DNA from: Ceratopteris richardii
Lineage: Eukaryota > Streptophyta > Polypodiopsida > Polypodiales > Pteridaceae
Reading direction: 5' to 3'
DNA: 64,000 bases
Assembly (NCBI GenBank): GCA_020310875.1
Contig: CM035433.1
Location: forward strand, 104,588,758-104,652,757
A program made the position numbers and the translations under genes. Below the pieces are notes generated by a model. The model saw only the letters and a program-made list of their open reading frames with translations, made no database searches and was not told the DNA's origin. This document shows positions 10,943 through 22,860 of the stretch, piece by piece. Every line of letters begins with the position of its first letter. Within the stretch, counting starts at the first letter, position 1.

Positions 10943-12518
10943 ATGGACCCTACCCATAATACCAAGGATTTTGGTACATCACTTCTACCTAGGGTGCCGA
11001 TCACAACAATTAGAGCTTTTGCGGCATGAGCTCCAGCATGCCCAAAACGAGATTAAAGAACATGATGTTCCACTCCAACAAATGGAGAGTGATGACAACA
11101 ACCTAGTTAGGGTGGTGAAGGCCATTATCACTACTCAAGAGGAAGGCATGCATTCCAAGATCAGTGCTAAAAATTTCCAACTTTCTTGATTCGATGGGTG
11201 AAAGGATGGCCAATTTGTTCTTTCATGGCTATTCCAATTTGATGACTTTTATTTTGATGAATCATATTCTGAAATTGAAAAAGTGAAATTTGTTACTATT
11301 TATTTGGTGGGTAAGGCCGAGTAATGGTGAAGTGTTATGCGGCATAGCACCGACTGCCCCATCACATGGATTGCATTTCAAGAAAAGATCAAGGAGTCCT
11401 TCCTTCCTCCTTAGTTCCAGTTACATGCTTGTTGATCATGGACAACTTTTTGATGGAAAGAAGGAGATATTGTGCCTACATGTATTGAACGTTTTTGGCA
11501 ACAACTACTACTTATTTGTTCGCTTGAAATGGTTCCTGAAGATACCTTGCAATGGAAGTATGAAGATGGTTTGGATGGGAATCCAAGCCAAGCTGAACAC
11601 ACTACATCCCATGGCCCTCTATGAAGCTATTTCTTTTGCACATGATGCTGAGAACGAGTTTTAGTCCATCACCAAGTCTATTCGCTTACAAAAAACACAT
11701 CAACGACAGCAACCAATCAAGCCCAATTTTCCTTTCAAGCATCCTTTCACTAATTTTTAGTGCCCTCCTACTTTTCAATGCCTTCCTCAATCCAATTTCT
11801 CACCAATCCACAAGACAACCCCCTTACACCCTACCAAACCTCCAACCATTCAAACTACGATGATGGATGCTCAACGAAAGAGGCCCCGTATCACTTGTTG
11901 GCATTGTGGTAAGTTTGGTCATACTAAAGCTAAATGTAAGTTTTGAACTCATGATACGAAACTTATTAGAGCTCAAGTACATAACATGGAGGTGGTTCAT
12001 GAAGACACTCAACCTGATTGGACCGAAGAAGCATTGGAAAAAGATTTAGATACCTTGGGCAACAAAATTTCTATTCATTCTTTACTTTGCATGCAAGGTA
12101 CTATTAATGGTAAAGTTGTTAATATTTTACATGATGATGGTAGTTCGCATGATTTTATTTCTTACACACTAGTGCAAGATCTCCAATTACATCCACTTCC
12201 TTCTATGTATAAATTTAACACTGCATTTCAAGGAAATAGATATAATGTTACAAGCAAAGTGCATAACGTTTATATTTGTATAGGTTCATACATAGATGAA
12301 CGCAAAATTTTAATTGGTCTTTGCATTCCTATGATGTTATACTTGGTATGTCTTTTTGTCATCATTATAATCCATGCATTCATTATCATACACGTACAAT
12401 AAGTTTTAAGTTTAACAATCAAGATATTTGTTTGTTTGCAATGCATGACTTCCAAACCGTGGGTGCAGGATAAAGAGATACATGGAACCCTTAACAACTC
12501 AAGTATGGAGAAGATTAC
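10943..12518 (+). pseudogene. Ty3/Gypsy gag-protease relic (chromovirus-like)
   Basis: A conceptual reading across several frames gives an N-terminal MDPTHNTKDFGTS, a coiled-coil-like stretch (about 11010-11180), and then a retrotransposon gag domain (FDG...WLFQFDDFYFDESYSE, EKVKFVTIYL, about 11190-11310). A CCHC zinc knuckle follows (CWHCGKFGHTKAKC, 11899-11940), then an aspartic protease segment in an open frame at 11986-12402 containing DDGSSHDFIS, where active families have DSGSTH. Stops and shifts are many. The relic is cut at 12518 by the LTR of element C. Its style (DSGSTHNFIS-type protease, single knuckle) fits a chromovirus. The pol of a chromovirus lies at 59407-61441, but there is no evidence that the two were once one copy. 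Confidence 0.8.
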
Positions 12519-14005
12519 TATTGGAAAACAATGTCACATCAGTTCAAAATCCCTTTAGGGCAGAAACCCTAATTTTGGTACTTAGTCATTTTTGGCACAA
12601 AAATGGGTAAAATCTTTATGAGCCTATCTTATAGATCTTGAAGAGAGCTTTCCGATGGTATATAACATTCAGTCATTAGAGATCAGATTTGGGAGAAAAT
12701 CGTAACCCTAATTTTCTCTTGATTTAGGGTTTTGACCTCATATGATAGCTCTCGGCATGAGGATCATAAAAATGTTGTCAAATCATTCATCAGGTAGTGA
12801 GAAGTGTGAAAAAGAAGGTCAAGAAGTTATTTTTAAAGTTAGCTAAAAGCAACTTTAGAAATAAAGCAAAATCAATTAAAAAATAGCGATCCAAGTTTTA
12901 AAAAGCCACGATGATGAGTTTTTAACGCAAAAAGCTGATTTATTCAATTTTGATCGCTAGAAGTCCTTGAGGGCTATATAAACAGTACCTTGGGTCACTT
13001 TTGAGTTATCACACACCAATTGGCAACACCAGTTTTTGGTCCCTCAGTAGAGGTGGTGCTCTAAGCACACATGGGGCAGCCATGGTGCACTCTAGGAGCA
13101 TGTTGAGGAACAACTATGGAGTTCTTCTTGGAGAAGAGTGTGCTCACACTCTTACTTATGGAGAGGATTTATCCCGCAAGAAATTGGTGGTGTGGATCGG
13201 CCATTCACATGATGTATTTGAAGATTGTCTTCTACATGAAGATTTCGGGTTACTTCAAAGACATTGGATGGTGTTTAACATAATATTTGCACCTTATGTT
13301 AAGAATTCAGGTATATATTCTCTTTATGCACACATGTACTACTTCGAGTTTATGGAGGTAGTGGCATCGATATCAGAAGGAGTCCTATTCAACATATCTA
13401 AAGGAGAATTAGTACATGCATGCTACACACATTTGGATGAGGTGTTAGAGAAGGTGTGTTCACATGAGTATGAGGATTTCTTGCAGCAACATGTTAGCAT
13501 TCTTTGCTAATTCTGTAAGTATGTGATCATTCACACACACATCTGATTTAGGGTCTTCCATAGCCTAAATTCAGATTTGGGTTTGATGAATATCAATTTC
13601 CAATTGATCTTTCCTCTTTCTGTCACTCATATACACTTTTCTACAACCTATCAGGTCATACATCTCATACATATTCAGATTTATGTCCCTACATCTGAAT
13701 ATTCTTGTAAAATTTGTACATTCACTCATCCATCTATTTCTGTTCACATAGAGTGGTTGAGATTTTGACTCCCACATTGTAATTTGACATTTGTATATAT
13801 CATAGTGTGAGTAAGCAGTGGCTTATGTAACACGACAATGTTGTCTAATCTTTCTCTATCTTTATCTCATCTTTTGTATGATTAAGTGTGGTATGTTCAT
13901 GTTTTGTCAATATTGGAAGATTGCTGGAATCTATGTTGTAGATCTTGGAAACATATGGAACTATGGACCTGTGATATTAGTTATGGGCCTACATAATTTC
14001 CAACA
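12519..14005 (+). repeat. LTR of element C (1487 bp, TATTGG...CCAACA)
   Basis: It starts TATTGGAAAACAATG and ends AATTTCCAACA, two bases before a TGGTATCAGAGC primer-binding site. A TATA box (GGCTATATAAACAG) lies near 12974, upstream of the U5-proximal part. The homologous solo LTR on the minus strand at 50250-51829 begins with the same TATTGGAAAACAATG and shares the segment around 13030-14000. The 169-codon open frame at 13001-13510 lies entirely inside the LTR. It recurs in broken form in the solo LTR, so I do not call it a gene. Confidence 0.85.
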
Positions 14006-14007
14006 TT

Positions 14008-14019
14008 TGGTATCAGAGC
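14008..14019 (+). other. Primer-binding site (initiator tRNA-Met) of element C
   Basis: TGGTATCAGAGC lies two bases inside the LTR terminus CCAACA, identical to the classic plant Copia site. It establishes that 12519-14005 is a 5' LTR and that the element reads on the plus strand. Confidence 0.92.
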
Positions 14020-15252
<1,233 letters not shown>

Positions 15253-15748
15253 TGTTGTATATTATTGAACAAGGCATTGTTAAAATGTTAAATTATTAAT
15301 GTATTAATATGTTTTTGATGTTTTTGATATAGCAGCTGAAGGTTCGTGAGGAGCGTGCAAGGCGTGAAAGGGCGGACATCAATAATCCGAATAATTATTA
15401 TTTATTTTGTAAATAAACATGCGTAGAAGGTTCTATTGTTAGAAAAGTAATGGTTAGAATAAGGGTCGTTGTAGACCGCAGTTTCTATTATTTAAAGTAA
15501 TGGCTTTCTGTAAAAGTTACCAAGTTTTAGTTTCACGCCTGCTTTTCGAAGCCGCCCTCATGTAACCACTATTTTCGACGTAATCAAAAGTCCTATAAAT
15601 ACATGCACTCTGTGGACTGTCGAAACAGAGTGCATGGGGGGAGATTGCACCCAATACTGCGTTGTGTCTCGTCTCTTGTTGCGTCTATTCTCTGTGTGTT
15701 TTCTGTGTCCGTAATCTCTGTATGCGCGTGAGTAAGATCCTGACAACA
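15253..15748 (+). repeat. LTR-like segment, array unit 1
   Basis: It runs from TGTTGTATATTATTG to GATCCTGACAACA. A TATA box (CTATAAATA, 15593-15601) is followed at once by a 12-bp-stem inverted repeat (15602-15636), then a GGGGGAGATTGCACCC segment and a T/C-rich U5. The 3' boundary is inferred from the terminal CAACA. The sequence just inside (GTGGTGTTCTTATTGCAGG) is not an initiator-Met site and I cannot assign the primer tRNA. Confidence 0.7.
15602..15636 (+). promoter_or_regulatory. 12-bp-stem hairpin directly 3' of the array TATA box (unit 1)
   Basis: CATGCACTCTGT (15602-15613) pairs perfectly with ACAGAGTGCATG (15625-15636) across an 11-base loop. It begins right after the TATA box, so it would span or follow the transcription start. 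Copies occur at 16941-16975 (perfect) and 18280-18314 (one mismatch). The role is unknown; it could structure the RNA 5' end. Confidence 0.65.
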
Positions 15749-16220
15749 GTGGTGTTCTTATTGCAGGGACAGGTATGTATTTTATTGCAGGTTAGCGAGG
15801 AGAAAAAAAAAAATACATATGTCAGGGTGTGTAATCCCCTCTTTATGTATCATGGAAATTGTTTGTCGGAAATTTTTCGGTTTTCAAAATCACGCCGTTA
15901 TGCTACCGAAATTTTTACAAAATTCATATGCACATGCATTCAAGTATAAATTCATGATTAGAAAATTAATTATTTTTTTATCATATCCAGATATTCATTT
16001 TTGTCATCACTTTTGGATTACATTTTGACTTAAATCCTGTATATCATACCCCAACACATTAATGTACCAGCTCCATGAACATTTCCATGCATGTATTTTT
16101 ACATGGCACATGCCTATTTTCTTTATTCAGTGATGAAACATGTGACTGGCCATCCATGTTTATTATTTTATCACCTGAGGTCAGTTGCTTGTTCAACTGA
16201 GGGGCATGTTATACCTTATG

Positions 16221-16530
16221 GAATATGTTGAACAATGCATTGTTGGATTGAAATATGGAATAGCCAATGCATTGTTGGATTGAAATATCAAATAGCCAAT
16301 GCATTGTTGGATTGTAACATGAAATATGTTGGCCAATGCATTGTTGGATTGTAACATGGAATATGTTAGCCAATGCATTGTTGGATTGTAACATGGAATA
16401 TGTTAGCCAATGCATTGTTGGATTGAAATATGGAATATCCAATGCATTGTTGGATTGTAACATAGAATATGTTGGCCAATGCATTGTTGGATTGTAACAG
16501 TAACATGGAATATGTTGAACAATGTATTGT
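16221..16530 (+). repeat. Palindrome-bearing minisatellite, array unit 1
   Basis: Eight repeats of 29-44 bp, each containing the perfect 10-bp palindrome CAATGCATTG followed by TTGGATTG, plus a ninth degenerate copy (CAATGTATTG). The flanking AATATGTTAGC or AATAGC varies between repeats. The first copy (GTTGAACAATGCATTGTT) resembles the LTR start (ATTGAACAAGGCATTGTT), suggesting the repeats grew from the LTR edge. The CAACTGAGG-GGCA purine motif occurs on both sides of the tract. Confidence 0.88.
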
Positions 16531-16591
16531 AATTATTAGAGTGTTAAATTATTTTATCAACTGAGGTCAGTTGCTTGTCAACTGAGAGGCA

Positions 16592-17087
16592 TGTTGTATA
16601 GTATTGAACGAGGCATTGTTAAAATGTTAAATTATTAATGTATTAATATGTTTTTGATGTTTTTGATATAGCAGCTGAAGGTTCGTGAGGAGCGTGCAAG
16701 GCGTGAAAGGGCGGACATCAATAATCCGAATAATTATTATTTATTTTGTAAATAAACCTGCGTAGAAGGTTCTATTGTTAGAAAAGTAATGGTTAGAATA
16801 AGGGTCGTTGTAGACCGCAGTTTCTATTATTTAAAGTAATGGCTTTCTGTAAAAGTTACCAACTTTTAGTTTCATGCCTGCTTTTCGAAGCCGCCCTCAT
16901 GTAACCACTATTTTCGACGTAATCAAAAGTCCTATAAATACATGCACTCTGTGGACTGTCGAAACAGAGTGCATGGGGGGAGATTGCACCCAATACTGCG
17001 TTGTGTCTTGTCTCTTGTTGCGTCTATTCTCTGTGTGTTTTCTGTGTCCGTAATCTCTGTATGCGCGTGAGTAAGATCCTGACAACA
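16592..17087 (+). repeat. LTR-like segment, array unit 2
   Basis: A near-identical copy of unit 1, shifted by exactly 1339 bp. The hairpin is at 16941-16975 and the TATA box at 16932-16940. It differs by isolated substitutions such as GTATAGTATTGAACG near the start. Confidence 0.75.
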
Positions 17088-17559
17088 GTGGTGTTCTTAT
17101 TGCAGGGACAGGTATGTATTTTATTGCAGGTTAGCGAGGAGGAAAAAAAAAATACATATGTCAGGGTGTGTAATCCCCTCTTTATGTATCATGGAAATTG
17201 TTTGTCGGAAATTTTCCGGTTTTCAAAATCACGCCGTTATGCTGCCGAAATTTTTACAAAATTCATATGCACATGCATTCAAGTATAAATTCATGATTAG
17301 AAAATTAATTATTATTTTATCATATCCAGATATTCATTTTTGTCATCACTTTTGGATTACATTTTGACTTAAATCCTGTATATCATACCCCAACACATTA
17401 ATGTACCAGCTCCATGAACATTTCCATGCATGTATTTTTACATGGCACATGCCTATTTTCTTTATTCAGTGATGAAACATGTGACTGGCCATCCATGTTT
17501 ATTATTTTATCACCTGAGGTCAGTTGCTTGTTCAACTGAGGGGCATGTTATACCTTATG

Positions 17560-17869
17560 GAATATGTTGAACAATGCATTGTTGGATTGAAATATGGAAT
17601 AGCCAATGCATTGTTGGATTGAAATATCAAATAGCCAATGCATTGTTGGATTGTAACATGAAATATGTTGGCCAATGCATTGTTGGATTGTAACATGGAA
17701 TATGTTAGCCAATGCATTGTTGGATTGTAACATGGAATATGTTAGCCAATGCATTGTTGGATTGAAATATGGAATAGCCAATGCATTGTTGGATTGTAAC
17801 ATAGAATATGTTGGCCAATGCATTGTTGGATTGTAACAGTAACATGGAATATGTTGAACAATGTATTGT
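17560..17869 (+). repeat. Palindrome-bearing minisatellite, array unit 2
   Basis: Same structure and length as in unit 1. The sixth repeat reads GGAATAGCC where unit 1 has GGAATATCC. Confidence 0.88.
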
Positions 17870-17930
17870 AATTATTAGAGTGTTAAATTATTTTATCAAC
17901 TGAGGTCAGTTGCTTGTCAACTGAGAGGCA

Positions 17931-18426
17931 TGTTGTATATTATTGAACAAGGCATTTTTAAAATGTTAAATTATTAATGTATTAATATGTTTTTGATGTT
18001 TTTGATATAGCAGCTGAAGGTTCGTGAGGAGCGTGCAAGGCGTGAAAGGGTGGACATCAATAATCCGAATAATTATTATTTATTTTGTAAATAAACCTGC
18101 GTAGAAGGTTCTATTGTTAGAAAAGTAATGGTTAGAATAAGGGTCGTTGTAGACCGCAGTTTCTATTATTTAAAGAAATGGCTTTCTGTAAAAGTTACCA
18201 ACTTTTAGTTTCACGCCTGCTTTTCAAGGCCGCCCTCATGTAACCACTATTTTCGAGGTAATCAAAAGTCCTATAAATACATGCACTCTATGGACTGTCG
18301 AAACAGAGTGCATGGGGGGAGATTGCACCCAATACTGCGTTGTGTCTCGTCTCTTGTTGCGTCTATTCTCTGTGTGTTTTCTGTGTCCGTAATCTCTGTA
18401 TGCGCGTGAGTAAGATCCTGACAACA
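17931..18426 (+). repeat. LTR-like segment, array unit 3
   Basis: A copy of unit 1 shifted by 2678 bp. Substitutions include TTTTCAAGGCC and one base in the left hairpin arm (CTCTAT). The TATA box is conserved at 18271-18279. Confidence 0.75.
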
Positions 18427-18898
18427 GTGGTGTTCTTATTGCAGGGACAAGTATGTAATTTATTGCAGGTTAGCGAGGAGAAAAAAAAAAATACATATGT
18501 CAGGGTGTGTAATCCCCTCTTTATGTATCATGGAAATTGTTTGTCGGAAATTTTCCGGTTTTCAAAATCACGCCGTTATGCTGCCGAAATTTTTACAAAA
18601 TTCATATGCACATGCATTCAAGTATAAATTCATGATTAGAAAATTAATTATTATTTTATCATATCCAGATATTCATTTTTGTCATCACTTTTGGATTACA
18701 TTTTGACTTAAATCCTGTATATCATACCCCAACACATTAATGTACCAGCTCCATGAACATTTCCATGCATGTATTTTTACATGGCACATGCCTATTTTCT
18801 TTATTCAGTGATGAAACATGTGACTGGCCATCCATGTTTATTATTTTATCACCTGAGGTCAGTTGCTTGTTCAACTGAGGGGCATGTTATACCTTATG

Positions 18899-19208
18899 GA
18901 ATATGTTGAACAATGCATTGTTGGATTGAAATATGGAATAGCCAATGCATTGTTGGATTGAAATATCAAATAGCCAATGCATTGTTGGATTGTAACATGA
19001 AATATGTTGGCCAATGCATTGTTGGATTGTAACATGGAATATGTTAGCCAATGCATTGTTGGATTGTAACATGGAATATGTTAGCCGATGCATTGTTGGA
19101 TTGAAATATGGAATAGCCAATGCATTGTTGGATTGTAACATAGAATATGTTGGCCAATGCATTGTTGGATTGTAACAGTAACATGGAATATGTTGAACAA
19201 TGTATTGT
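18899..19208 (+). repeat. Palindrome-bearing minisatellite, array unit 3
   Basis: Third copy of the palindromic tract. One palindrome has decayed to CGATGCATTG near 19086. Confidence 0.88.
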
Positions 19209-19269
19209 AATTATTAGAGTGTTAAATTATTTTATCAACTGAGGTCAGTTGCTTGTCAACTGAGAGGCA

Positions 19270-19457
19270 TGTTGTATATTATTGAACAAGGCATTGTTAA
19301 AATGTTAAATTATTAATGTATTAATATGTTTTTGATGTTTTTGATATAGCAGCTGAAGGTTCGTGAGGAGCGTGCAAGGCGTGAAAGGGCGGACATCAAT
19401 AATCCGAATAATTATTATTTATTTTGTAAATAAACCTGCGTAGAAGGTTCTATTGTT
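19270..19457 (+). repeat. Truncated LTR copy ending the array
   Basis: The first 188 bp of the LTR, ending CTATTGTT, where complete copies continue with AGAAAAG. The flank that follows (GCGAACAAGAAGGTTCAAGA) is a degenerate CAAGGTTCAAG-type minisatellite to about 19550. Positions 19551-19810 hold no gene; a weak tRNA-like box pair near 19765-19800 was not accepted. Confidence 0.8.
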
Positions 19458-19810
19458 GCGAACAAGAAGGTTCAAGACACCAAGGTTCAAAGCAAGGGCT
19501 CAAGAGACCAAGGTTGCGAACAAGGTTCAAGAAACTGTGCAAGGTTGAGGACATCAATTCAAGGGTACCTAGGGAGTTCAAGGGGCTGCTCACTTGGGCT
19601 AGAAGGATACAAGAGTAGATCATTGAGGACAATGATTGAACAAGGGGGGAAGAATGTAATAAAGTGATAGGTTGGAGATGGTTGAACCACACACTTGACA
19701 GATAAGAGATGGTTAAACTACACCCTAAGAGAGAGGATTAGGAAGTAATCCTCAACCATGGATTTTGGGGTAAGTGGTTAGCCCATCACATTGAGTTCAA
19801 TTCCTTACAG

Positions 19811-21320
19811 GTGGAGAGTTTGCCTACTTTACTAGATGATGCAGAGTCATGTGAAGGATGTCTTGAAGGAAAGCTTCACAAACTATATTTCAAGAAACAT
19901 GGATTTATTGCGGCCACAAGGAAGTTGCAGATCATACATTCAGATGTGAATGGTCCGATGAGAATAGATTCTATTCAAGGTTATAGGTACTTTGTTATGC
20001 TCATAGATGATTTCTCAAGATATTCATGGATTTATGGTCTTAAAGTGAGGTCAGAGGTTTTTCCTACTTTCAAGAAGTTTTAGCTATGGTTGAAAAAGAA
20101 AGTCAACCAGAGATCCATATTTTGAGAAGTGATAGAGGAAGAGAGTACATGTCAAAAGACTTTAAGTTTTTTTTTTTAGAAGACAAAGGTATCTGTCATC
20201 AAGTCACTATTTCTTACACTCCAGAGTAGAATGGTGTTGCAGAGAGAAAGAATAGGATACTTGTTGAGCTGATGCATAGTATGATGTCATCCAAAAGGCT
20301 TTCTCCTAAGTTTTGGTTTGATGCAATACATATGGCTAATCACATTTTGAATAGGTCTTCCACAAAATCTTTAAAGGTTCTTACACCGTATGAAGCTTAT
20401 TATGGGAAGAAGCCAAATGTGAGTTACTTCAAAGTTTTTGGTTCCCCAGCTTATGTTCACATTGGGAAGAAGGATCATGGTAAGCTTGATGTAAAAGCCA
20501 TTAAAGCGGTCTTTATTGGTTATGCAATTGAAAGCAAAGGATACATATTCTATGTTCGAGATAGAGGTGATATTTTACTCTCACGCAATGCATATATTGA
20601 GTAAATCCAAATTTATGATGAGAAGGAAGAGATTCTAGATTTCATAAAGGTAGATGACTATGCATTTTTTAGAAAGAATTTGGATGCTTACATTTAGCCC
20701 TACAAGGGGGGTGACGAACCTACTCAAAACCTAAGAAATACAAGTGAAGAGAGAATTTCATTACCTACACCAATATCTAGTCCATCATCAATACCTCTTG
20801 AAGTTCCGAATTATGAAGTTGGAGAAGGTTCTAGAGTTCCAAAAGAAAGAGATACTGAAGAACCAGAAGATATGCCACCACTTTTTAGGAATATGCCAAA
20901 GTGGTTATATCAAACATGGAAGGATAGTGGTATACAAGAATACACAGGAAGAACTAGAAGTTAGAACAAGAAACAAGAAAAAGAACAGGTAAATTATGCA
21001 GAACATTTTGAGATTCATAATGGTTTAGCCCTTACTTCAGTTGAGAATGAACCAGCTAGTGGTCAAGATGCACTGCAAAGTGATATGTTTATCACAAGTC
21101 CCAGGATTGATTTCATATACAGAGATGAGTGTATGTATATGACACGGCAAAAATACAGTGAGAAATTATTGGAAAGGTTTGAGATGACAGATTCGAAGCC
21201 TATGCAAACACCTATGGATGTCAATGTGTCATTACAGTTGGAAGCAGATTCAGAACCATTTGAAGCTACACTATATAGTCAAGTGATAGGTTTCTTGATA
21301 TATCTATGTAATAAATGACA
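19811..21320 (+). pseudogene. Copia integrase and partial RT of element C, decayed
   Basis: The frame at 19811-20083 holds the integrase zinc end (CEGCLEGK), HSDVNGP and MLIDDFSRYSWIYG. After a stop, the remains of SDRG..YMS and GVAERKNR lead into the frame at 20272-20604 (YEAYYGKKP, VFIGYAIESKGY). At 21085-21318 only the RT C-terminal part survives (MTRQKYSEKLLERF, SKPMQTPMD, IGFLIYLC). The RT palm with YVDD and the RNase H domain are missing. The copy is doubly inactive, through deletion and stop codons. It is more divergent from family A than the other Copia copies here. Confidence 0.88.
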
Positions 21321-21454
21321 GGACATTCACTTTGCGGTTTCTCAAATATATAGGTTCATACACATTCACCTCAAGATTCAATGGAAACCAGTGAAGAGAT
21401 ATTTGCCATCACAAGAAGTTTTGCAGGTTATTGAACCTTGTACCATTGTGATAT

Positions 21455-21466
21455 TGAAGGGGGGGA
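21455..21466 (+). other. Polypurine tract before the right LTR of element C
   Basis: GAAGGGGGGGA immediately precedes TTGTTGGAAAC, the LTR start at 21468. This is the expected position for the plus-strand primer. Confidence 0.75.
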
Positions 21467-21467
21467 T

Positions 21468-22471
21468 TGTTGGAAACAATGTCAACATGTCCAACTTGGA
21501 GCAACACATGTGATGTGTATCTCTTAGTCTTGTATGGAAGAAGATGTGCAGGTGAAATATTGATATCATAAAGTGTTTGAAATATGTTGACAAAAGTACA
21601 TGGGCAAGATGGCTAGAGCATATGTCTATCAACGAGGCGACCTGGGTTCAAAACCTGTCGGTTGCAACGCTTCATGTATCCTTTTGATAAATCAAACAAG
21701 GCATGAAATCAAATCAAATCGGCAATATCACAAATTGAGTAGGTTTTCACAAACGGTGATGACGGACAACGATCGCATAGTTTTTTAGCGAAGGAGCTTT
21801 ATTTTTAGCATAGCTTTTAGTTATGATTTTGAAGGGAGCACAATAGTATATAAGCAAGTCCTTAGCTCATTATCTAGTATCACTCACCAAGCTCTTGGAG
21901 AAGAACTTGAAGCAGGTGATCAATCTTCTCAAGCTAGGAGGAGATATTGGAGGTCATCTTGGAGGAGGAGTTCTCACAGTCTTGGAGGAGTTGTGGTCTA
22001 TATCTCGGTAATTACTTGGAGGAGATTCTGCAGCTTACCATCAACATCAGTTTTTGATTTATGTGAGTAGAAAGTCTATTTCCATTCTTACTTGCTAGGT
22101 CACTTGTTTTTTATTTAGTTGATGAGAATTTGGGTTTGCTATACAACAGTTCTGAACTAATTCTCCGTATTCTCTCTCTCTCTCACACACACACACACTT
22201 CATACCTCTTAGGCACACAGTCTCTTGTATCTAGTTCTTATTTCTGCCTAGATATAGATATTGTTAGTTTGTATCATATACACACATTGTAATTTGACAT
22301 TCATACATAAGTTAGTGTAGGTGAGCTTCATAGCTTACCGTTACACTTGAAATCTCATCTATTCTCTCTCTATCTCTCACTCATCTATTTTTGAATCTTA
22401 AGGTGTGTATGTTAAGGTTCATCTGTTGGAAGATCCTGTAAACCTATGATTTATTATTATTGGGACCCATA
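21468..22471 (+). repeat. Right LTR of element C, main part (interrupted by element B)
   Basis: It starts TGTTGGAAACAATGTC and shows U5 similarity to 13780-14005, including GTAATTTGACATT. Interruption occurs at 22471/22472; after element B and the duplicated CCATA, the last 12 bases (27978-27989, ending CCAACA) complete it. A CT/CA microsatellite is present at about 22170-22199. A tRNA-like module lies in its U3 at about 21600-21665. Confidence 0.8.
21600..21665 (+). repeat. tRNA-like (A-box/B-box) module in the U3 of an LTR
   Basis: AGATGGCTAGAGCATATG resembles a tRNA D-arm/A box, and GGGTTCAAAACC about 30 bases on is a good B box. It lies about 130 bp inside the right LTR of element C. The solo LTR at 50250-51829 has a tRNA-like module at a comparable U3 position. 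It is a SINE fragment or a captured tRNA, not a functional tRNA. Confidence 0.5.
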
Positions 22472-22848
22472 TGTTGAGATATCAAGCTCAACATGTGATG
22501 ATCCAGGATGACACATACCAGTTTTTTGTTTCTCTGACATGTATAGTGGTCACGTCGGTATATGTCAGGGATACTTCATTGAGCTTTATTAGATTTACCG
22601 AGAGTGATGGCACATTTGTTTCTTGCCAGCTCACTCATTGGTGGACATTAGGTTTTTCCTTATGTACTGATCTTTATATATTGCACTTTTTGTATTTTTT
22701 TGTTTTTAGGCCATTCTTGTACATTCCTTTTATGTAATAGAAGAAGAAGAAGAAGATCATTCTTCCTTGCCTCAATATGTGTTTGTGCTTCTCCTTGAGA
22801 GTGAGAGTGTGTGTGTGAGCTCTCTTCCTTATCTCCTTCCTCGTGACA
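22472..22848 (+). repeat. 5' LTR of element B
   Basis: TGTTGAGATATCAAGCTCAA to TTCCTCGTGACA. A TATA-like TTTATATATTGC lies near 22673, followed by a GAAGAAGAAGAAG run and a GTGTGTGTGTGAG stretch before the end. Confidence 0.94.
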
Positions 22849-22860
22849 TGGTATCAGAGC
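22849..22860 (+). other. Primer-binding site of element B
   Basis: TGGTATCAGAGC directly abuts the 5' LTR and is complementary to the initiator tRNA-Met 3' end. The leader (22861-23298) contains no recognised feature. Confidence 0.94.

Larger units (their letters stand above)
15253..19457 (+). mobile_element. Tandem array of a miniature non-autonomous Gypsy: three 1339-bp LTR+internal units plus a partial LTR
   Basis: Units begin at 15253, 16592, 17931 and 19270, exactly 1339 bp apart, and differ only by scattered substitutions. Each unit is an LTR-like segment (about 496 bp, TGTTGTATA...GACAACA) followed by about 843 bp of non-coding internal sequence that ends with a purine-rich CAACTGAGAGGCA before the next LTR. 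The final LTR is cut after 188 bp at CTATTGTT. No pol or gag is present; the 60-95-codon frames in each unit are not conserved protein types. The internal 3' part and LTR resemble the chromovirus 3' end at 61300-61876, which marks the array as its non-autonomous derivative (TRIM/LARD-like). Confidence 0.85.

Noticed and set aside
13001..13510. A 169-codon open frame on the plus strand
   Set aside because: It lies wholly inside the LTR of element C. The homologous stretch in the solo LTR at 50700-51400 is broken, so it is not under protein constraint.
15558..18706. Sets of identical short frames (61-95 codons) recurring every 1339 bp on both strands
   Set aside because: They recur only because the unit is duplicated. 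They match no protein type and cross the promoter, hairpin and minisatellite.
16221..19208. Regularly spaced short repeats reminiscent of a CRISPR array
   Set aside because: The spacers are near-identical variants rather than unique, there are no cas genes, and the context is a plant retrotransposon.
19740..19805. Possible tRNA-like module (TAAGTGGTTAGCCC and GAGTTCAATTCC)
   Set aside because: The two boxes are only about 15-20 bases apart and no anticodon arm fits; the match is too weak to list.
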